This document shows, piece by piece, positions 7,375-15,050 of a stretch of 49,544 bases of DNA (its first letter is position 1; each line of letters opens with the position of its first letter). A program made the translations under genes and the position numbers. Origin of the DNA: an uncultured Eubacteriales bacterium (GTDB taxonomy: Bacteria; Bacillota; Clostridia; Oscillospirales; Ruminococcaceae); the NCBI GenBank assembly GCA_900314975.1, contig OMXI01000036.1:1-49544 (forward strand), given 5' to 3'. The notes below the pieces were generated by a model. That model was not told the DNA's origin. It was given only the letters and a program-made list of their open reading frames with translations, and made no database searches.

Positions 7375-9384
7375 TTACAGTGCGATCTTACCGTTTTTAA
7401 GGTATCCGCGCCAGCCTGTTTTGGTCACATCCTTGCCGTTTACCTTCTCGGTATATGTATACTTATCCTCTACGTCCTTATACAGCTCGCAGACGTGCAT
7501 CCAGTCGCCGTCCTCGCCGTAGTTTCCTGCTTCCATAACGTATGTCTGACCGTTTATCTTTACCTCACACCAGAAATGCTGCCACTTGGATGTGATAGTG
7601 CCGCTTGCATTTACCTTTCCGCGATATCCGCAGACAAGGTGAGCATCGTAGCCCAGATACAGCATCATTGAGGCAAGAGCGCCGTTGTAGCAGTTGCACT
7701 GACCTATCTTGTAGTTGAAGATACAGTTCACATAGCTGAATGTGCCGTTCTGGCTCATAGCCATTATCTTTGCCCAGCCGCCGTCGGCAACGGTGCCGTA
7801 CCAGACGTTCTTGTTTATCCAGTTTACCGTATAAGCGACCTTTTCAGCCTTGGACATATCCGCAGTAAAGTGTTCCTTTGCAAACCTTTCAAGTGTTGCC
7901 CAGTCGTTAAGTGAGTATCTTATATCGTAGTAAGTATAGGTGCTTGATGCGCTCTGTGCATTTTCCGTCTTGAAAGAGTATTTCGGTGTATTATTCTTTT
8001 CCGAATTGAGCCTTGCGGTATTGACCGGATCAAGCAGCTCGTGGTAGTCAAAGCCCTTTCGCTTGAGCTCTGCCGAGGCATCACTAACGCACTTAATGTT
8101 ATTGAATGTATAGTTGTAAACGATTCTGTATGTGTATGAAATATCGCCTTTAAGACCCGAATCAACGTAGGTTATCTGGCTTGGGTCTGTTATTGTCGCA
8201 ATAAGTGCGCTGCCCCTGTAAAGCTGATAAGATGTTATGTAGGAATTGTAATTCCACTTCAGCACTGCCTTTGTGTCGCCGTCAGCAGTGACAGCAAGTG
8301 CAGGGTCGCTGATAAGCAGAGCCGACCTTACCGTGCTTTCGGGAACGGCCGCCTCGCCGCCGAAGGCGATCATCTTGTTGCCCTTTTCAAGCGTTACGCC
8401 GAAGGTCTTGAGGTACTCAACCTGCTTGGTACTTACCTCGCCGTCAGCGAGCATAAGCGGTGAGCCGTTTTGAGCGGCAAGCACGCCGCCTGCAAGTGCA
8501 TCGGGGAAATTCTTGCCCATTGCGAGATAAATGTCCTTGCCCTTGAAGAAGGTGTTGAATGCTGTATTTATCCTTGTGTTTGTTTCGTATCTGTTGCTGC
8601 CGCCGTATCTTCCCGACTCGTTGAAATAAGGCTTGACCTCTTCAAAAATGTCGTCGCCGATAGCACCGCTGCCGCCGATGATATACGCAAATCCGAGCTT
8701 TCTGCCGCAGTTTGCAAGGTAGTCCTTAACGCTGTCATCGAGCTTGCCCGACTCGTCAACATAGAAAATCGGGGAATCCTTGACCGCAGCTATCGAGCTT
8801 ACGGAAAGTGCATCGGGGAAATCCTTTGCGCTTACAAAGAATGCCGTAAGCGAGGGCTTGCCTGCAATCTTCTGTAAAGTCTCAGCCGCCTGTGCGCAGG
8901 TGCCGTACCTGTCCTCGCCCGCTATTCTTATAACATTGAGTTTCTTATCCTTGAGCTTTTCCTCGACCGTTTCGTCAATAACGCCCGTTCCGCCGAGAAT
9001 ATAAACAGTCTTTGCGCCCAGCCTGTCAATTTCCGCCTCGGTCTCTTTTACCAGAATATCCGTAGGGTTGAGCAGTATCGGCGCTTTGAGAGCCTTTGCA
9101 AGCGGAGAGCCGCAAAGTGCGTCAGCATATGTCTGCGCGTTTGCAAGCACAACGTTCTGCGCACCGTTTGGGTAAGCCGTCTGCGAAACGGCAGCAGCCG
9201 TTGCGTACCTGTTTGAACCGCTTATTCTTTCGGAAGGCAGATCAAGCTGTACTGCATTTATGCTTGCACTCTGTGAAGATAAACCGTTTTCGGTGCTTGT
9301 CTGGGCAAATGCACTAAAGCCTGTTAAGCAGCTAAAGCCCACAGCAGCGGCACAAACGGTTGAAAGAAGTCTTTTCTTTATCAT
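7375..9384 (-). CDS. Secreted cell-wall-binding protein with transglutaminase-like domain
   Basis: 669 residues: a signal peptide (MIKKRLLSTVCAAAVGFSCLTG to about residue 28, AFA cleavage region), then three cell-wall-binding type 2 repeats (about 50-330; RISGSNRYATAAAVS, RIAGEDRYGTCAQAA, RYGGSNRYETNTRIN), a fibronectin-III-like segment (about 360-425), and a C-terminal transglutaminase-like domain. The latter has GQCNCYNGA with Cys 565 in the nucleophile position and QHFWCEV with His 603; the third position reads VMEAGN, so Glu 618 stands where Asp is usual. The CWB2 repeats anchor proteins to anionic wall polymer in clostridia. Whether the domain is a protease, an amidase or inactive cannot be told. 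Own promoter at 9444-9472. Confidence 0.88.
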   Translation of the reverse strand: MIKKRLLSTVCAAAVGFSCLTGFSAFAQTSTENGLSSQSASINAVQLDLPSERISGSNRYATAAAVSQTAYPNGAQNVVLANAQTYADALCGSPLAKALKAPILLNPTDILVKETEAEIDRLGAKTVYILGGTGVIDETVEEKLKDKKLNVIRIAGEDRYGTCAQAAETLQKIAGKPSLTAFFVSAKDFPDALSVSSIAAVKDSPIFYVDESGKLDDSVKDYLANCGRKLGFAYIIGGSGAIGDDIFEEVKPYFNESGRYGGSNRYETNTRINTAFNTFFKGKDIYLAMGKNFPDALAGGVLAAQNGSPLMLADGEVSTKQVEYLKTFGVTLEKGNKMIAFGGEAAVPESTVRSALLISDPALAVTADGDTKAVLKWNYNSYITSYQLYRGSALIATITDPSQITYVDSGLKGDISYTYRIVYNYTFNNIKCVSDASAELKRKGFDYHELLDPVNTARLNSEKNNTPKYSFKTENAQSASSTYTYYDIRYSLNDWATLERFAKEHFTADMSKAEKVAYTVNWINKNVWYGTVADGGWAKIMAMSQNGTFSYVNCIFNYKIGQCNCYNGALASMMLYLGYDAHLVCGYRGKVNASGTITSKWQHFWCEVKINGQTYVMEAGNYGEDGDWMHVCELYKDVEDKYTYTEKVNGKDVTKTGWRGYLKNGKIAL

Positions 9385-9443
9385 TTACATCCATCTCCGT
9401 TTTTATATTTTTCTCTTTAAAATTTTACACAAAACTTTCGTTT

Positions 9444-9472
9444 ATTATAACACTTTTTCCTTGCGTTGTCAA
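9444..9472 (-). promoter_or_regulatory. Promoter of the cell-wall-binding protein gene
   Basis: Minus strand TTGACA (9472-9467), 17-base spacer, TATAAT (9449-9444): a perfect consensus. Confidence 0.88.
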
Positions 9473-9536
9473 CAAAAAATGCGATAAAATCAGCTTTTGG
9501 TAAATATTATTCATTTTGTTTCCTGCCCAAGTTAAC

Positions 9537-9569
9537 GAAAAAAGTCCGAAAGTGCGAAACTTTCGGACT
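9537..9569 (-). terminator. purC terminator
   Basis: On the minus strand AGTCCGAAAG (9569-9560) pairs with CTTTCGGACT (9552-9543), followed by a T-run (to about 9537). Confidence 0.85.
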
Positions 9570-9591
9570 CTTTGAAAATATTTGCGGTTGA

Positions 9592-10434
9592 TCAGCCTGT
9601 TATCTTGCTTCTGCACTCGTCATACAGCGCAGCGGTCTTTGTAACTATCTCGTCGGGCAGCTTCGGAGCAGGCTCTACACCCTTGAGGTCGTTAGCTATC
9701 AGCCAGTCTCTTACAAACTGCTTGTCGTAGGACTTCGGAGACTCGCCTACCTTGTACTCCGCAGCGTTCCAGAAACGGCTTGAATCGGGAGTGAACATCT
9801 CGTCTGCAAGCACTATCTCGCCGTTCTCGTCAAGACCGAACTCAAACTTTGTATCTGCAATGATAATGCCCTTTGTCAGCGCGTAGTCATAGCACTTGTT
9901 GTAAAGTGCGATAGAGATATCAAATATCTTCTGTGCAAGCTCCTCGCCTACGCCCTGTGCCATTTCCTCGCGGGTGATGTTTATATCGTGACCCTCGCTG
10001 CTCTTGGTAGACGGCGTAACGATAGGTGTTTCGAGCTTTTCAGCAAGCTGGTGCTCGCCCTTGAATTCTGCTCCGCAGAACTTCTCGCCTGCCTTGTAAG
10101 CGTTCCACATACTGCCGAAAAGATAGCCTCTTACGATAACCTCGTAGGGAAGCATCTTGAGCTTCTTTACCTTTATTGTCCTGTCCTTGTAGTAAGCGTC
10201 TGCAAACTCTGCACCCATATCCTCCTGCTTTGTGGAAACGATATGGTTCTTTACGATGTCCTTGGTGTAGTCAAACCAGAAATTAGCTATCTGTGTAAGG
10301 TTTACGCCCTTGCCCGGTATCTCGCTGTCAAGGATAACGTCAAATGCGGAGATCCTGTCGGTCGTAACGATGATAAGCTCGTCCTTGCCCGTGTCATATA
10401 CCTCGCGCACCTTGCCCGAAATGATTTTCTCCAT
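9592..10434 (-). CDS. purC: Phosphoribosylaminoimidazole-succinocarboxamide synthase (SAICAR synthetase)
   Basis: Ligates aspartate to CAIR with ATP in de novo purine synthesis. 280 residues, longer than the ~235-residue Bacillus form and closer to the long form with extended C-terminus. Motifs: SGKVREVYD, TTDRISAFDVIL, EVIVRGYLFGSMW, TPSTKSSEGHD, IADTKFEFG, LADEMFTPDSSRFW. GGAGG lies 9-10 bases before the ATG. It stands alone, with its own promoter and terminator and no other pur gene nearby. The substrate-binding SAICAR signature is intact. Confidence 0.96.
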   Translation of the reverse strand: MEKIISGKVREVYDTGKDELIIVTTDRISAFDVILDSEIPGKGVNLTQIANFWFDYTKDIVKNHIVSTKQEDMGAEFADAYYKDRTIKVKKLKMLPYEVIVRGYLFGSMWNAYKAGEKFCGAEFKGEHQLAEKLETPIVTPSTKSSEGHDINITREEMAQGVGEELAQKIFDISIALYNKCYDYALTKGIIIADTKFEFGLDENGEIVLADEMFTPDSSRFWNAAEYKVGESPKSYDKQFVRDWLIANDLKGVEPAPKLPDEIVTKTAALYDECRSKITG

Positions 10435-10475
10435 AAGTTTTACCTCCGATATTGTATTTTAACTGTGCCTTTAAA

Positions 10476-10504
10476 ATTATAGCATTACACAGACAAAATT
10501 TCAA
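10476..10504 (-). promoter_or_regulatory. purC: purC promoter
   Basis: Minus strand TTGAAA (10504-10499), 17-base spacer, TATAAT (10481-10476). The leader is only about 35 bases, which leaves no room for a purine riboswitch. Confidence 0.8.
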
Positions 10505-10571
10505 TGTACGTTTTGACAAAATTCATAGCATTTTGCGTGAACATATACAGCTATCCTGCAAAAAAACGCGC

Positions 10572-10622
10572 TTGACAAATCGAACAGAATGTGTTAAACT
10601 TATACTAACCTACCAAATTAGT
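10572..10622 (+). promoter_or_regulatory. Promoter and possible operator of the Rrf2 regulator
   Basis: TTGACA (10572-10577), 17-base spacer, extended -10 TG-T-TAAACT (10592-10600). Just downstream, covering the start region, ACTAA (10604-10608) and TTAGT (10618-10622) form an inverted repeat with a 9-base centre, the geometry expected for a dimeric Rrf2 regulator controlling itself. The operator assignment is an inference. Confidence 0.55.
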
Positions 10623-10642
10623 CTGAAAAGCGGAGGGAGCTT

Positions 10643-11068
10643 ATGATTTCGACCAAAGGACGCTATTCGCTGCGCATATTGATTGACCTTGCACAGCACC
10701 GCAACGGCAGCTATATACCTATGAAAGACGTTGCCAAAAGACAGGGCATCTCGCTGAAATATATCGAAAGGCTTCTGCCTGCGCTGAAAGACGGCGGGCT
10801 TATCGACAGCCTGCACGGCAAAGGCGGCGGCTACAAGCTCACACGCGAACCTGATGCGTACAACCTTTGGGAGATACTCAATCTTGCCGAGGGCAACCTC
10901 GCACCTGTTGAATGTCTGCGCGAGGACGCCGAACAGTGCGCACGCTCGGCGCAGTGCCTCACCCTGCCCGTGTGGCAGAATTACTACAAGCTGATAAAGG
11001 ATTATTTTTCGGGCATTACCCTTGCAGACCTTATCAGCAAGGATGTATCCTACGATTATATTATCTGA
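10643..11068 (+). CDS. Rrf2-family transcriptional regulator (IscR-like)
   Basis: 141 residues with the Rrf2 winged-helix start MISTKGRYSLRILIDLA, the recognition region GISLKYIERLLPALK and wing GKGGGYKLTRE, and a cysteine triplet in ECLREDAEQCARSAQC (Cys-x7-Cys-x5-Cys). In IscR/NsrR-type members three such cysteines hold an Fe-S cluster that senses cluster demand, nitric oxide or redox state; CymR-type members lack them. No isc/suf genes are adjacent, so the regulon is not evident. SD GGAGGGAG precedes the ATG. Divergent from purC. Confidence 0.9.
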   Translation: MISTKGRYSLRILIDLAQHRNGSYIPMKDVAKRQGISLKYIERLLPALKDGGLIDSLHGKGGGYKLTREPDAYNLWEILNLAEGNLAPVECLREDAEQCARSAQCLTLPVWQNYYKLIKDYFSGITLADLISKDVSYDYII

Positions 11069-11072
11069 CAGT

Positions 11073-11113
11073 AAAACGGTGTAAAGGAGATTATCCATTA
11101 CACCGTTTTTTTT
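11073..11113. terminator. Bidirectional terminator
   Basis: AAAACGGTGTAA (11073-11084) pairs with TTACACCGTTTT (11098-11109), followed by more T. It serves the Rrf2 gene and overlaps the end of the convergent HAD gene. Confidence 0.88.
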
Positions 11114-11762
11114 ACATCAGCTCTATGTAGTTTTCAAAGCACACATCGGCGCTTTTGCGTATTTCGTCACGGTCGGGCTTGTAGTGGTCATTCAGCCTTG
11201 CACATACCGCAAAGCCGCCGAGCTTTGCCGCCCTCACTCCCTCGATTATATCCTCAAACACCGCACATTCTTCGGGCTTTGCGCCTATGCCCTGCGCGGC
11301 AAAAAGGTAGATATCGGGGTAGCCCTTTCCTCTTTCGACCTGCTCTGTGGTAGCGAAAAAGTCAAAGCAGTCAAACATTCCGTGGCGCTTGAGAACAGGC
11401 TCAAAAAGCTCTGCGTGCGAGGCTGTAGCCAGCGCGAGCCTGACCCCTGCTGTGTGCAGTGCGCGTACAAACTCGGGTGCGCCGCTGACCGCCGCAATGT
11501 CGTTGACGTAGTGCCATATCGCCATATCGCGCCATTCTCTGCGTATTTCCTCAACGCTTTCTTCAAGCCCGAAACGCTGCTTGGTGTATATCGCCGCCTG
11601 CTGAAAATCCATAGCGGAAACTATCTTGCCGTAGTCATCAGGCACCGCAAAACCGCGCTTTCCGAGAAACTCAACATCTATCTGCGCCCACACTCCGTTT
11701 GACTCGACAAGCGTGCCGTCGAGGTCAAATATCACGCCTTTGAACTGCTTAAAATCTATCAT
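11112..11762 (-). CDS. HAD-superfamily phosphatase/phosphomutase, beta-PGM-like
   Basis: 216 residues with motif I FDLDGTLVES (nucleophile and acid/base Asp), a helical cap (about 15-85), motif II ATAS and motif III/IV KGYPDIYLFAAQGIG and VFEDIIEGVRAAKLGG. The family dephosphorylates small sugar phosphates or isomerises beta-glucose 1-phosphate; the substrate is not predictable here. Last gene of a minus-strand operon, 14 bases after yitT-like. Its 5' leader is the heptad repeat array 11766-11800; read on this strand the array gives GGTAAGAGA just before the ATG and may act as the ribosome site. Confidence 0.88.
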   Translation of the reverse strand: MIDFKQFKGVIFDLDGTLVESNGVWAQIDVEFLGKRGFAVPDDYGKIVSAMDFQQAAIYTKQRFGLEESVEEIRREWRDMAIWHYVNDIAAVSGAPEFVRALHTAGVRLALATASHAELFEPVLKRHGMFDCFDFFATTEQVERGKGYPDIYLFAAQGIGAKPEECAVFEDIIEGVRAAKLGGFAVCARLNDHYKPDRDEIRKSADVCFENYIELM

Positions 11763-11765
11763 CTG

Positions 11766-11800
11766 TCTCTTACCTCTTACTTCTTATCTCTTACCTCTAA
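11766..11800 (-). repeat. Heptanucleotide repeat array, locus 1
   Basis: On the plus strand five consecutive heptads: TCTCTTA, CCTCTTA, CTTCTTA, TCTCTTA, CCTCTAA, followed by AGG. The array encodes the last residues of the YitT-like protein (LEVRDKK and stop) and forms the leader of the HAD gene. Same unit as the arrays at 23228, 31677 and 45630, but reversed relative to its genes. Confidence 0.85.
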
Positions 11801-12649
11801 AGGCTGAAACCCGTTGCCGTATATTTCGTTGGTATCCAGCACCAGAATAAACGCCTCGCTGTCGGTTCTTACCGCAAGGGTGCGCACCGCGTGCAGACGG
11901 TGCTTTTTTATTGCGCACATCAGCGTGCTTGCCTGCGAACCCGTATACCCCGCACGCGCGCTTATCACCGTACAGCCGACGTTTGCACTGCTCAAAAGCT
12001 GCGGCAAAAGCGCATCAGCCTTTTGGGTGACGATAAGCACCAGCTTTGCACTGTTTCCGCCGTAAAGCACCGCGTCGAGCATCTTTGAGAAAACAAAAAG
12101 CCCGATGAACGCATACAGCGCGTTTGAAAGGCTTTTAAAGACTATGCCGCCCGCTATGCACACGCTGCCGTCTATCGCAAGAAACACCTTGCCCGTGGAA
12201 AAATGCGGCTTTTTGCGCAGTATCAGCTTTGTGACGATATCCGTGCCGCCCGTCGTTGCGCCCGACAAGAAAACCGCACCACAGCCAAGTCCCATAAGTG
12301 CGCCGCCGAAAACCGCCGCAAGCAAAGGGTCTGTTATCGGCGTATCAAGACGCGCAAAGCAGTCTGCCGACAGCGCGCAGACAGCTATTGCCGCCGCAGT
12401 CGACAGCACAAACCGCCTGCCGAAGACCCTGTACGCGCAAAAAAGCAAGGGTATGTTCAGCACAAAGGTAAACGTTCCCACACCGAGCGGAAAAACGCTG
12501 TCAAGTATCACGGAAATGCCCGCAATACCGCCCGCAGCAAGCCTGTTGGGGCTTAATATCATTCCCAGCGCAAGTCCGAAAAGCACGCTGCCGCAGACAA
12601 GTATAACTCCCCGCGACCATTTCCCCTGCGCAAGCCTGTAAATATCCAC
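11777..12649 (-). CDS. YitT family membrane protein (DUF161/DUF2179)
   Basis: 290 residues with about five N-terminal membrane segments (for example VILVCGSVLFGLALGMILSP and VGTFTFVLNIPLLFCAYRVFG), Gly-rich loops including GATTGGTDIV, and a C-terminal soluble DUF2179 domain (TVISARAGYTGSQASTLMCAI). Function is unknown; the soluble domain may bind a ligand. Starts at a GTG with GGAGG seven bases upstream; a hairpin (12661-12691) abuts that SD. Its last codons lie in the heptad repeat, so the native C-terminus may have been replaced. In the operon running 14828 to 11112. Confidence 0.9.
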   Translation of the reverse strand: MDIYRLAQGKWSRGVILVCGSVLFGLALGMILSPNRLAAGGIAGISVILDSVFPLGVGTFTFVLNIPLLFCAYRVFGRRFVLSTAAAIAVCALSADCFARLDTPITDPLLAAVFGGALMGLGCGAVFLSGATTGGTDIVTKLILRKKPHFSTGKVFLAIDGSVCIAGGIVFKSLSNALYAFIGLFVFSKMLDAVLYGGNSAKLVLIVTQKADALLPQLLSSANVGCTVISARAGYTGSQASTLMCAIKKHRLHAVRTLAVRTDSEAFILVLDTNEIYGNGFQPLEVRDKK

Positions 12650-12660
12650 AACAAAGCCTC

Positions 12661-12691
12661 CTTGGAAAGTTCTTCACTTTATTTTTCCAAG
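12661..12691 (-). other. Hairpin next to the YitT ribosome-binding site
   Basis: CTTGGAAA (12661-12668) and TTTCCAAG (12684-12691) form an 8-bp stem with a 15-base loop. On the minus strand the 3' arm runs straight into GGAGG, sharing the AAG of AAGGAGG. It could modulate translation or stabilise RNA ends; no U-run follows. Confidence 0.4.
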
Positions 12692-12702
12692 AAAGGCGTG
12701 AG

Positions 12703-13086
12703 TTATTCAAACCACGGGTAGCTTACCGTTTTCATTCCGCCCTTTGTGGTCATATTCAGATAGTACGTCTCTATACCGTCTATGAACTGTCCGCCCTGCA
12801 AATACACCTCGTTTGAAAGGCTGCCCGACTGCGTGCTTGCAAACACGGTGTAAACATTGTCGTTAAGGTCAAGCACTATCTGCTCGCCGTTTTTTATGCG
12901 TGCGCCGTTTGCATCAAGCACCGCTATGTCTATCCTTTGTATCGGCTGACCCAAAGCGCCGTACTGTACAATATCGCCGTAAAGCCCGAACTGCGCCATA
13001 AACGCCTGCTTTGACCCCGGTATCACCCAGTAGGGCATAAGCGAAGATGCGAGTTTTTTCTGCCTTGTTACGATTATCCGTTTCAT
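12703..13086 (-). CDS. Hypothetical protein
   Basis: 127 residues starting MKRIIVTRQKK, with a mixed hydrophobic/polar sequence, no signal peptide and no membrane segment. The second half reads like a beta-rich domain (IDIAVLDANGARIKNGEQIV, VYTVFASTQSGSLSNEVYL). The ATG overlaps the stop of the upstream gene (ATGA), so translation is probably coupled. I do not recognise a family. The longer frame up to 13227 is antiparallel noise inside the neighbour. Confidence 0.65.
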   Translation of the reverse strand: MKRIIVTRQKKLASSLMPYWVIPGSKQAFMAQFGLYGDIVQYGALGQPIQRIDIAVLDANGARIKNGEQIVLDLNDNVYTVFASTQSGSLSNEVYLQGGQFIDGIETYYLNMTTKGGMKTVSYPWFE

Positions 13087-13550
13087 TCCCCCACCTCTAT
13101 AAACTCTCCCAAAAGCCCTGCGGAAAGCTCTATCAGCTCTCTGCACGGGCGCTTTTTGTAGTATTCGTCCGTCCTTGCCGCAGGTGTCGGCTCGCTCGCA
13201 CCCGAAAGCCCCAGCATATCGCGGCACACGATGCTGTCAAAGCGGTTCTCCTCTTTAAAGCGCGCTGCAAAGGTCTGTATCAGCTTGTAAAGCTCCGCCT
13301 TTGCCGCGGTGTCCTTTGGTTCTGAATACCCGTATTTGTATGACAGCACCATAAATGCGCCCGTAACCGAGCCGCACACCTCGCGCAGTCTGCCCATGCC
13401 GCCGCCGAAACCGCTTGACAGACGCATAGCAGTTTCGCGTTCAAGCCCGATGTCCTCCGCCCACGCACATATCACCGACTGCGAGCAGTTGCAGCCCTGC
13501 ATAAACAGCTCGCCCGCAAGGCGCGCCTTGTCTTCGTTGTACTTTTTCAT
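13083..13550 (-). CDS. C_GCAxxG_C_C family (redox-type) protein
   Basis: 155 residues matching the family named for its cysteine pattern: GCNCSQSVICAW near the N-terminus, a Gly-rich FGGGMGRLREVCGSVTGA segment corresponding to C-G-x-x-x-G, then DSIVCRDMLG and KRPCRELIE. Members are small, widespread in anaerobes and often next to redox or metal genes; a disulfide or metal role is presumed but unproven. SD AAAGGAG, start ATG clear. Sits between the TPR gene (10 bases) and the overlapping hypothetical gene. Confidence 0.85.
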   Translation of the reverse strand: MKKYNEDKARLAGELFMQGCNCSQSVICAWAEDIGLERETAMRLSSGFGGGMGRLREVCGSVTGAFMVLSYKYGYSEPKDTAAKAELYKLIQTFAARFKEENRFDSIVCRDMLGLSGASEPTPAARTDEYYKKRPCRELIELSAGLLGEFIEVGE

Positions 13551-13560
13551 ATTTTCTCCT

Positions 13561-13968
13561 TTATGCGTTTTGAATAAGGTCTTTTATTGCGTCAAGGTAC
13601 TTGCCGTCCTCGCCGTCAAAAATCTCCTCGCCCTCGCTCATATATGCTCTCAAAAGATACTCCCGCGCATCATCTCTGCCAAGCTCAAAGCAACACTGAC
13701 CGAGCCGCAGCATCACGAACGGATCGTACCCCTCACCCGAGAGATTTGACCTTGCAGCTGTCAGGTAGCTGTACGCGGTCTGATAGTCACCAAGCATAAA
13801 ATATGCGTCTGCTATGCTTGTCTGAAACCAGACCGCCTCGCTTTGCACATTAAATGGCTTTTCAAGCAGTTCAAGACCTTTCTGCCACACATTTACAGCC
13901 TGTTCATACTTGCCCGCGTCAAAGAGCATATTGCCCTTTTCCGCTATATCATCAATGGTATTGTTCAT
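13561..13968 (-). CDS. TPR-like helical repeat protein
   Basis: 135 residues with tetratricopeptide-like helices: GKYEQAVNVWQKGLELL, AVWFQTSIADAYFMLGDYQTAYSYLTAA, MLRLGQCCFELGRDDAREYLLRAYM and a C-terminal EIFDGEDGKYLDAIKDLI. TPR folds mediate protein contacts. The start at 13968 overlaps the stop of the upstream gene by the ATGA arrangement; the frame further upstream is shadow. This type of short TPR protein frequently accompanies polymorphic-toxin immunity genes, which fits the Imm42-like gene two positions upstream. Confidence 0.75.
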   Translation of the reverse strand: MNNTIDDIAEKGNMLFDAGKYEQAVNVWQKGLELLEKPFNVQSEAVWFQTSIADAYFMLGDYQTAYSYLTAARSNLSGEGYDPFVMLRLGQCCFELGRDDAREYLLRAYMSEGEEIFDGEDGKYLDAIKDLIQNA

Positions 13969-14288
13969 AGCTTCTCCTTGTAGTAATCGAGCCAATCGTC
14001 CGCTGCGATGCCGCCGATGGTGTCTATCACGATATGCGCCCAGCTGTCCTTTACCGAGCGTCCGCCGAAGATATCTGCGCACATCATCTCGCGCGCAGTC
14101 AGAAACTCGCAGCCGTCCTCAATGTCGCAGTACCCCACCCGGTAGGGTTTCTGATACTCGCGCAGACAGCCAAGGAAATGATGTTCTCCGCCTGTCTCGC
14201 CCTCAAAGTGAAAGGCTGTCTCGTCAACGGGAAAGATATCGTCATTTTCAAAGATATACACAAGCTGCTCAAATGAAAGCTCCGTCAT
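13965..14288 (-). CDS. Hypothetical acidic protein, possible immunity-type
   Basis: 107 residues, acidic, single domain, ending IGGIAADDWLDYYKEKL, with FGGRSVKDSWAHIVID before it. No secretion signal. SD GGAGG eight bases before the ATG, 12 bases after the Imm42-like gene and overlapping the TPR gene. Small acidic cytoplasmic proteins in such clusters are often toxin antidotes, but I cannot assign a family. Confidence 0.6.
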   Translation of the reverse strand: MTELSFEQLVYIFENDDIFPVDETAFHFEGETGGEHHFLGCLREYQKPYRVGYCDIEDGCEFLTAREMMCADIFGGRSVKDSWAHIVIDTIGGIAADDWLDYYKEKL

Positions 14289-14300
14289 CGTGCACCTCCG

Positions 14301-14828
14301 TCATTTCAGGCTGCTGTAAAACTCCGAGAGCTGTGAGCGTATGCTTTCAAGCTCTGCAAGAGTTATTGTTGTTTCGCTTGCAAGCTCTTGCCCGTCATTG
14401 ATGATAAAGCCGTTGGGTGAGAGCCTTCTGTTGACATCCTGTCCGACAAGCACCCTGACGTTCTCTCCGTCGGAAACAAGAAATACATCAAAGCCTCTGT
14501 CACTTATCTCCGTGAACGGTACAATAAAACGGTATTCGTTGTCGGTGTCTATGTCTTGGGGGTAGGTGATATTTTCAAGGTAAGCAAGCAGCTCATCAGA
14601 CGGCATTGCGTACAGCTCTCTGTCCACAGCAACGTTCATCAGTGCAGAGCCTTCACCAAGTATATCGGGCAGCTCGCTGAAAAACGTCGTTGTGCGCACG
14701 TCCTTGGGGTACACCTCGCCGCTTACGCACAAAAACATTATGCCGTTTCTGAAACTGTCGTTCTGCGGCTCCCATATCGGCATTCTTTCAACTATGAATG
14801 CCAGCCTGTAAGGGTCTCCGATTACCAT
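14301..14828 (-). CDS. Imm42-like immunity protein
   Basis: 175 residues. The N-terminus MVIGDPYRLAFIVE, followed by NGIMFLCVSGEVYPKD and RTTTFF, has the pattern of Imm42 immunity proteins, which neutralise polymorphic-toxin effector domains in the producing or neighbouring cell. The start at 14828 (SD GGTGGAG) is where that similarity begins; the open frame further upstream runs through the promoter. First gene of a seven-gene minus-strand operon with promoter at 14857-14885. No matching toxin gene is in the window, so it may be an orphan antidote. Family call from memory, moderately sure. Confidence 0.65.
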   Translation of the reverse strand: MVIGDPYRLAFIVERMPIWEPQNDSFRNGIMFLCVSGEVYPKDVRTTTFFSELPDILGEGSALMNVAVDRELYAMPSDELLAYLENITYPQDIDTDNEYRFIVPFTEISDRGFDVFLVSDGENVRVLVGQDVNRRLSPNGFIINDGQELASETTITLAELESIRSQLSEFYSSLK

Positions 14829-14856
14829 TTTTGTCTCCACCTTTTGTTTTTTTGAT

Positions 14857-14885
14857 ATTATAACACATAATCCTGTGCTTTTCAA
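14857..14885 (-). promoter_or_regulatory. Promoter of the Imm42-to-HAD operon
   Basis: Minus strand TTGAAA (14885-14880), 17-base spacer, TATAAT (14862-14857). Confidence 0.75.
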
Positions 14886-14962
14886 CAGTAATTGTAAAGT
14901 ACTTTGTGCAATGTATACAAATTTGGTATAATATTTTGTGATATTTATTCTTTCAAGGTTCG

Positions 14963-14991
14963 TTGACAAAGCGGTCAAAATCAAGTATAAT
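14963..14991 (+). promoter_or_regulatory. Strong rubrerythrin promoter
   Basis: TTGACA (14963-14968), 17-base spacer, TATAAT (14986-14991): a perfect consensus, with 59 bases to the ATG. A TATAC/GTATA inverted repeat lies further upstream at 14914-14930. I see no clear PerR box. Confidence 0.88.
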
Positions 14992-15050
14992 AAACGTGTG
15001 TTAAAACGACAGCTTTTTTACACAAATCAAAGCTATGGGAGGAATAAAAT

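Noticed and set aside
9425-9616. 63-codon minus-strand frame after purC
   Set aside because: Crosses the purC terminator and the promoter of the next gene; no SD.
10435-10475. Purine riboswitch before purC
   Set aside because: Promoter lies too close to the start codon; no room for an aptamer.
12501-12710. 69-codon minus-strand frame overlapping the YitT start
   Set aside because: Overlaps the YitT gene in another frame and has no family resemblance.
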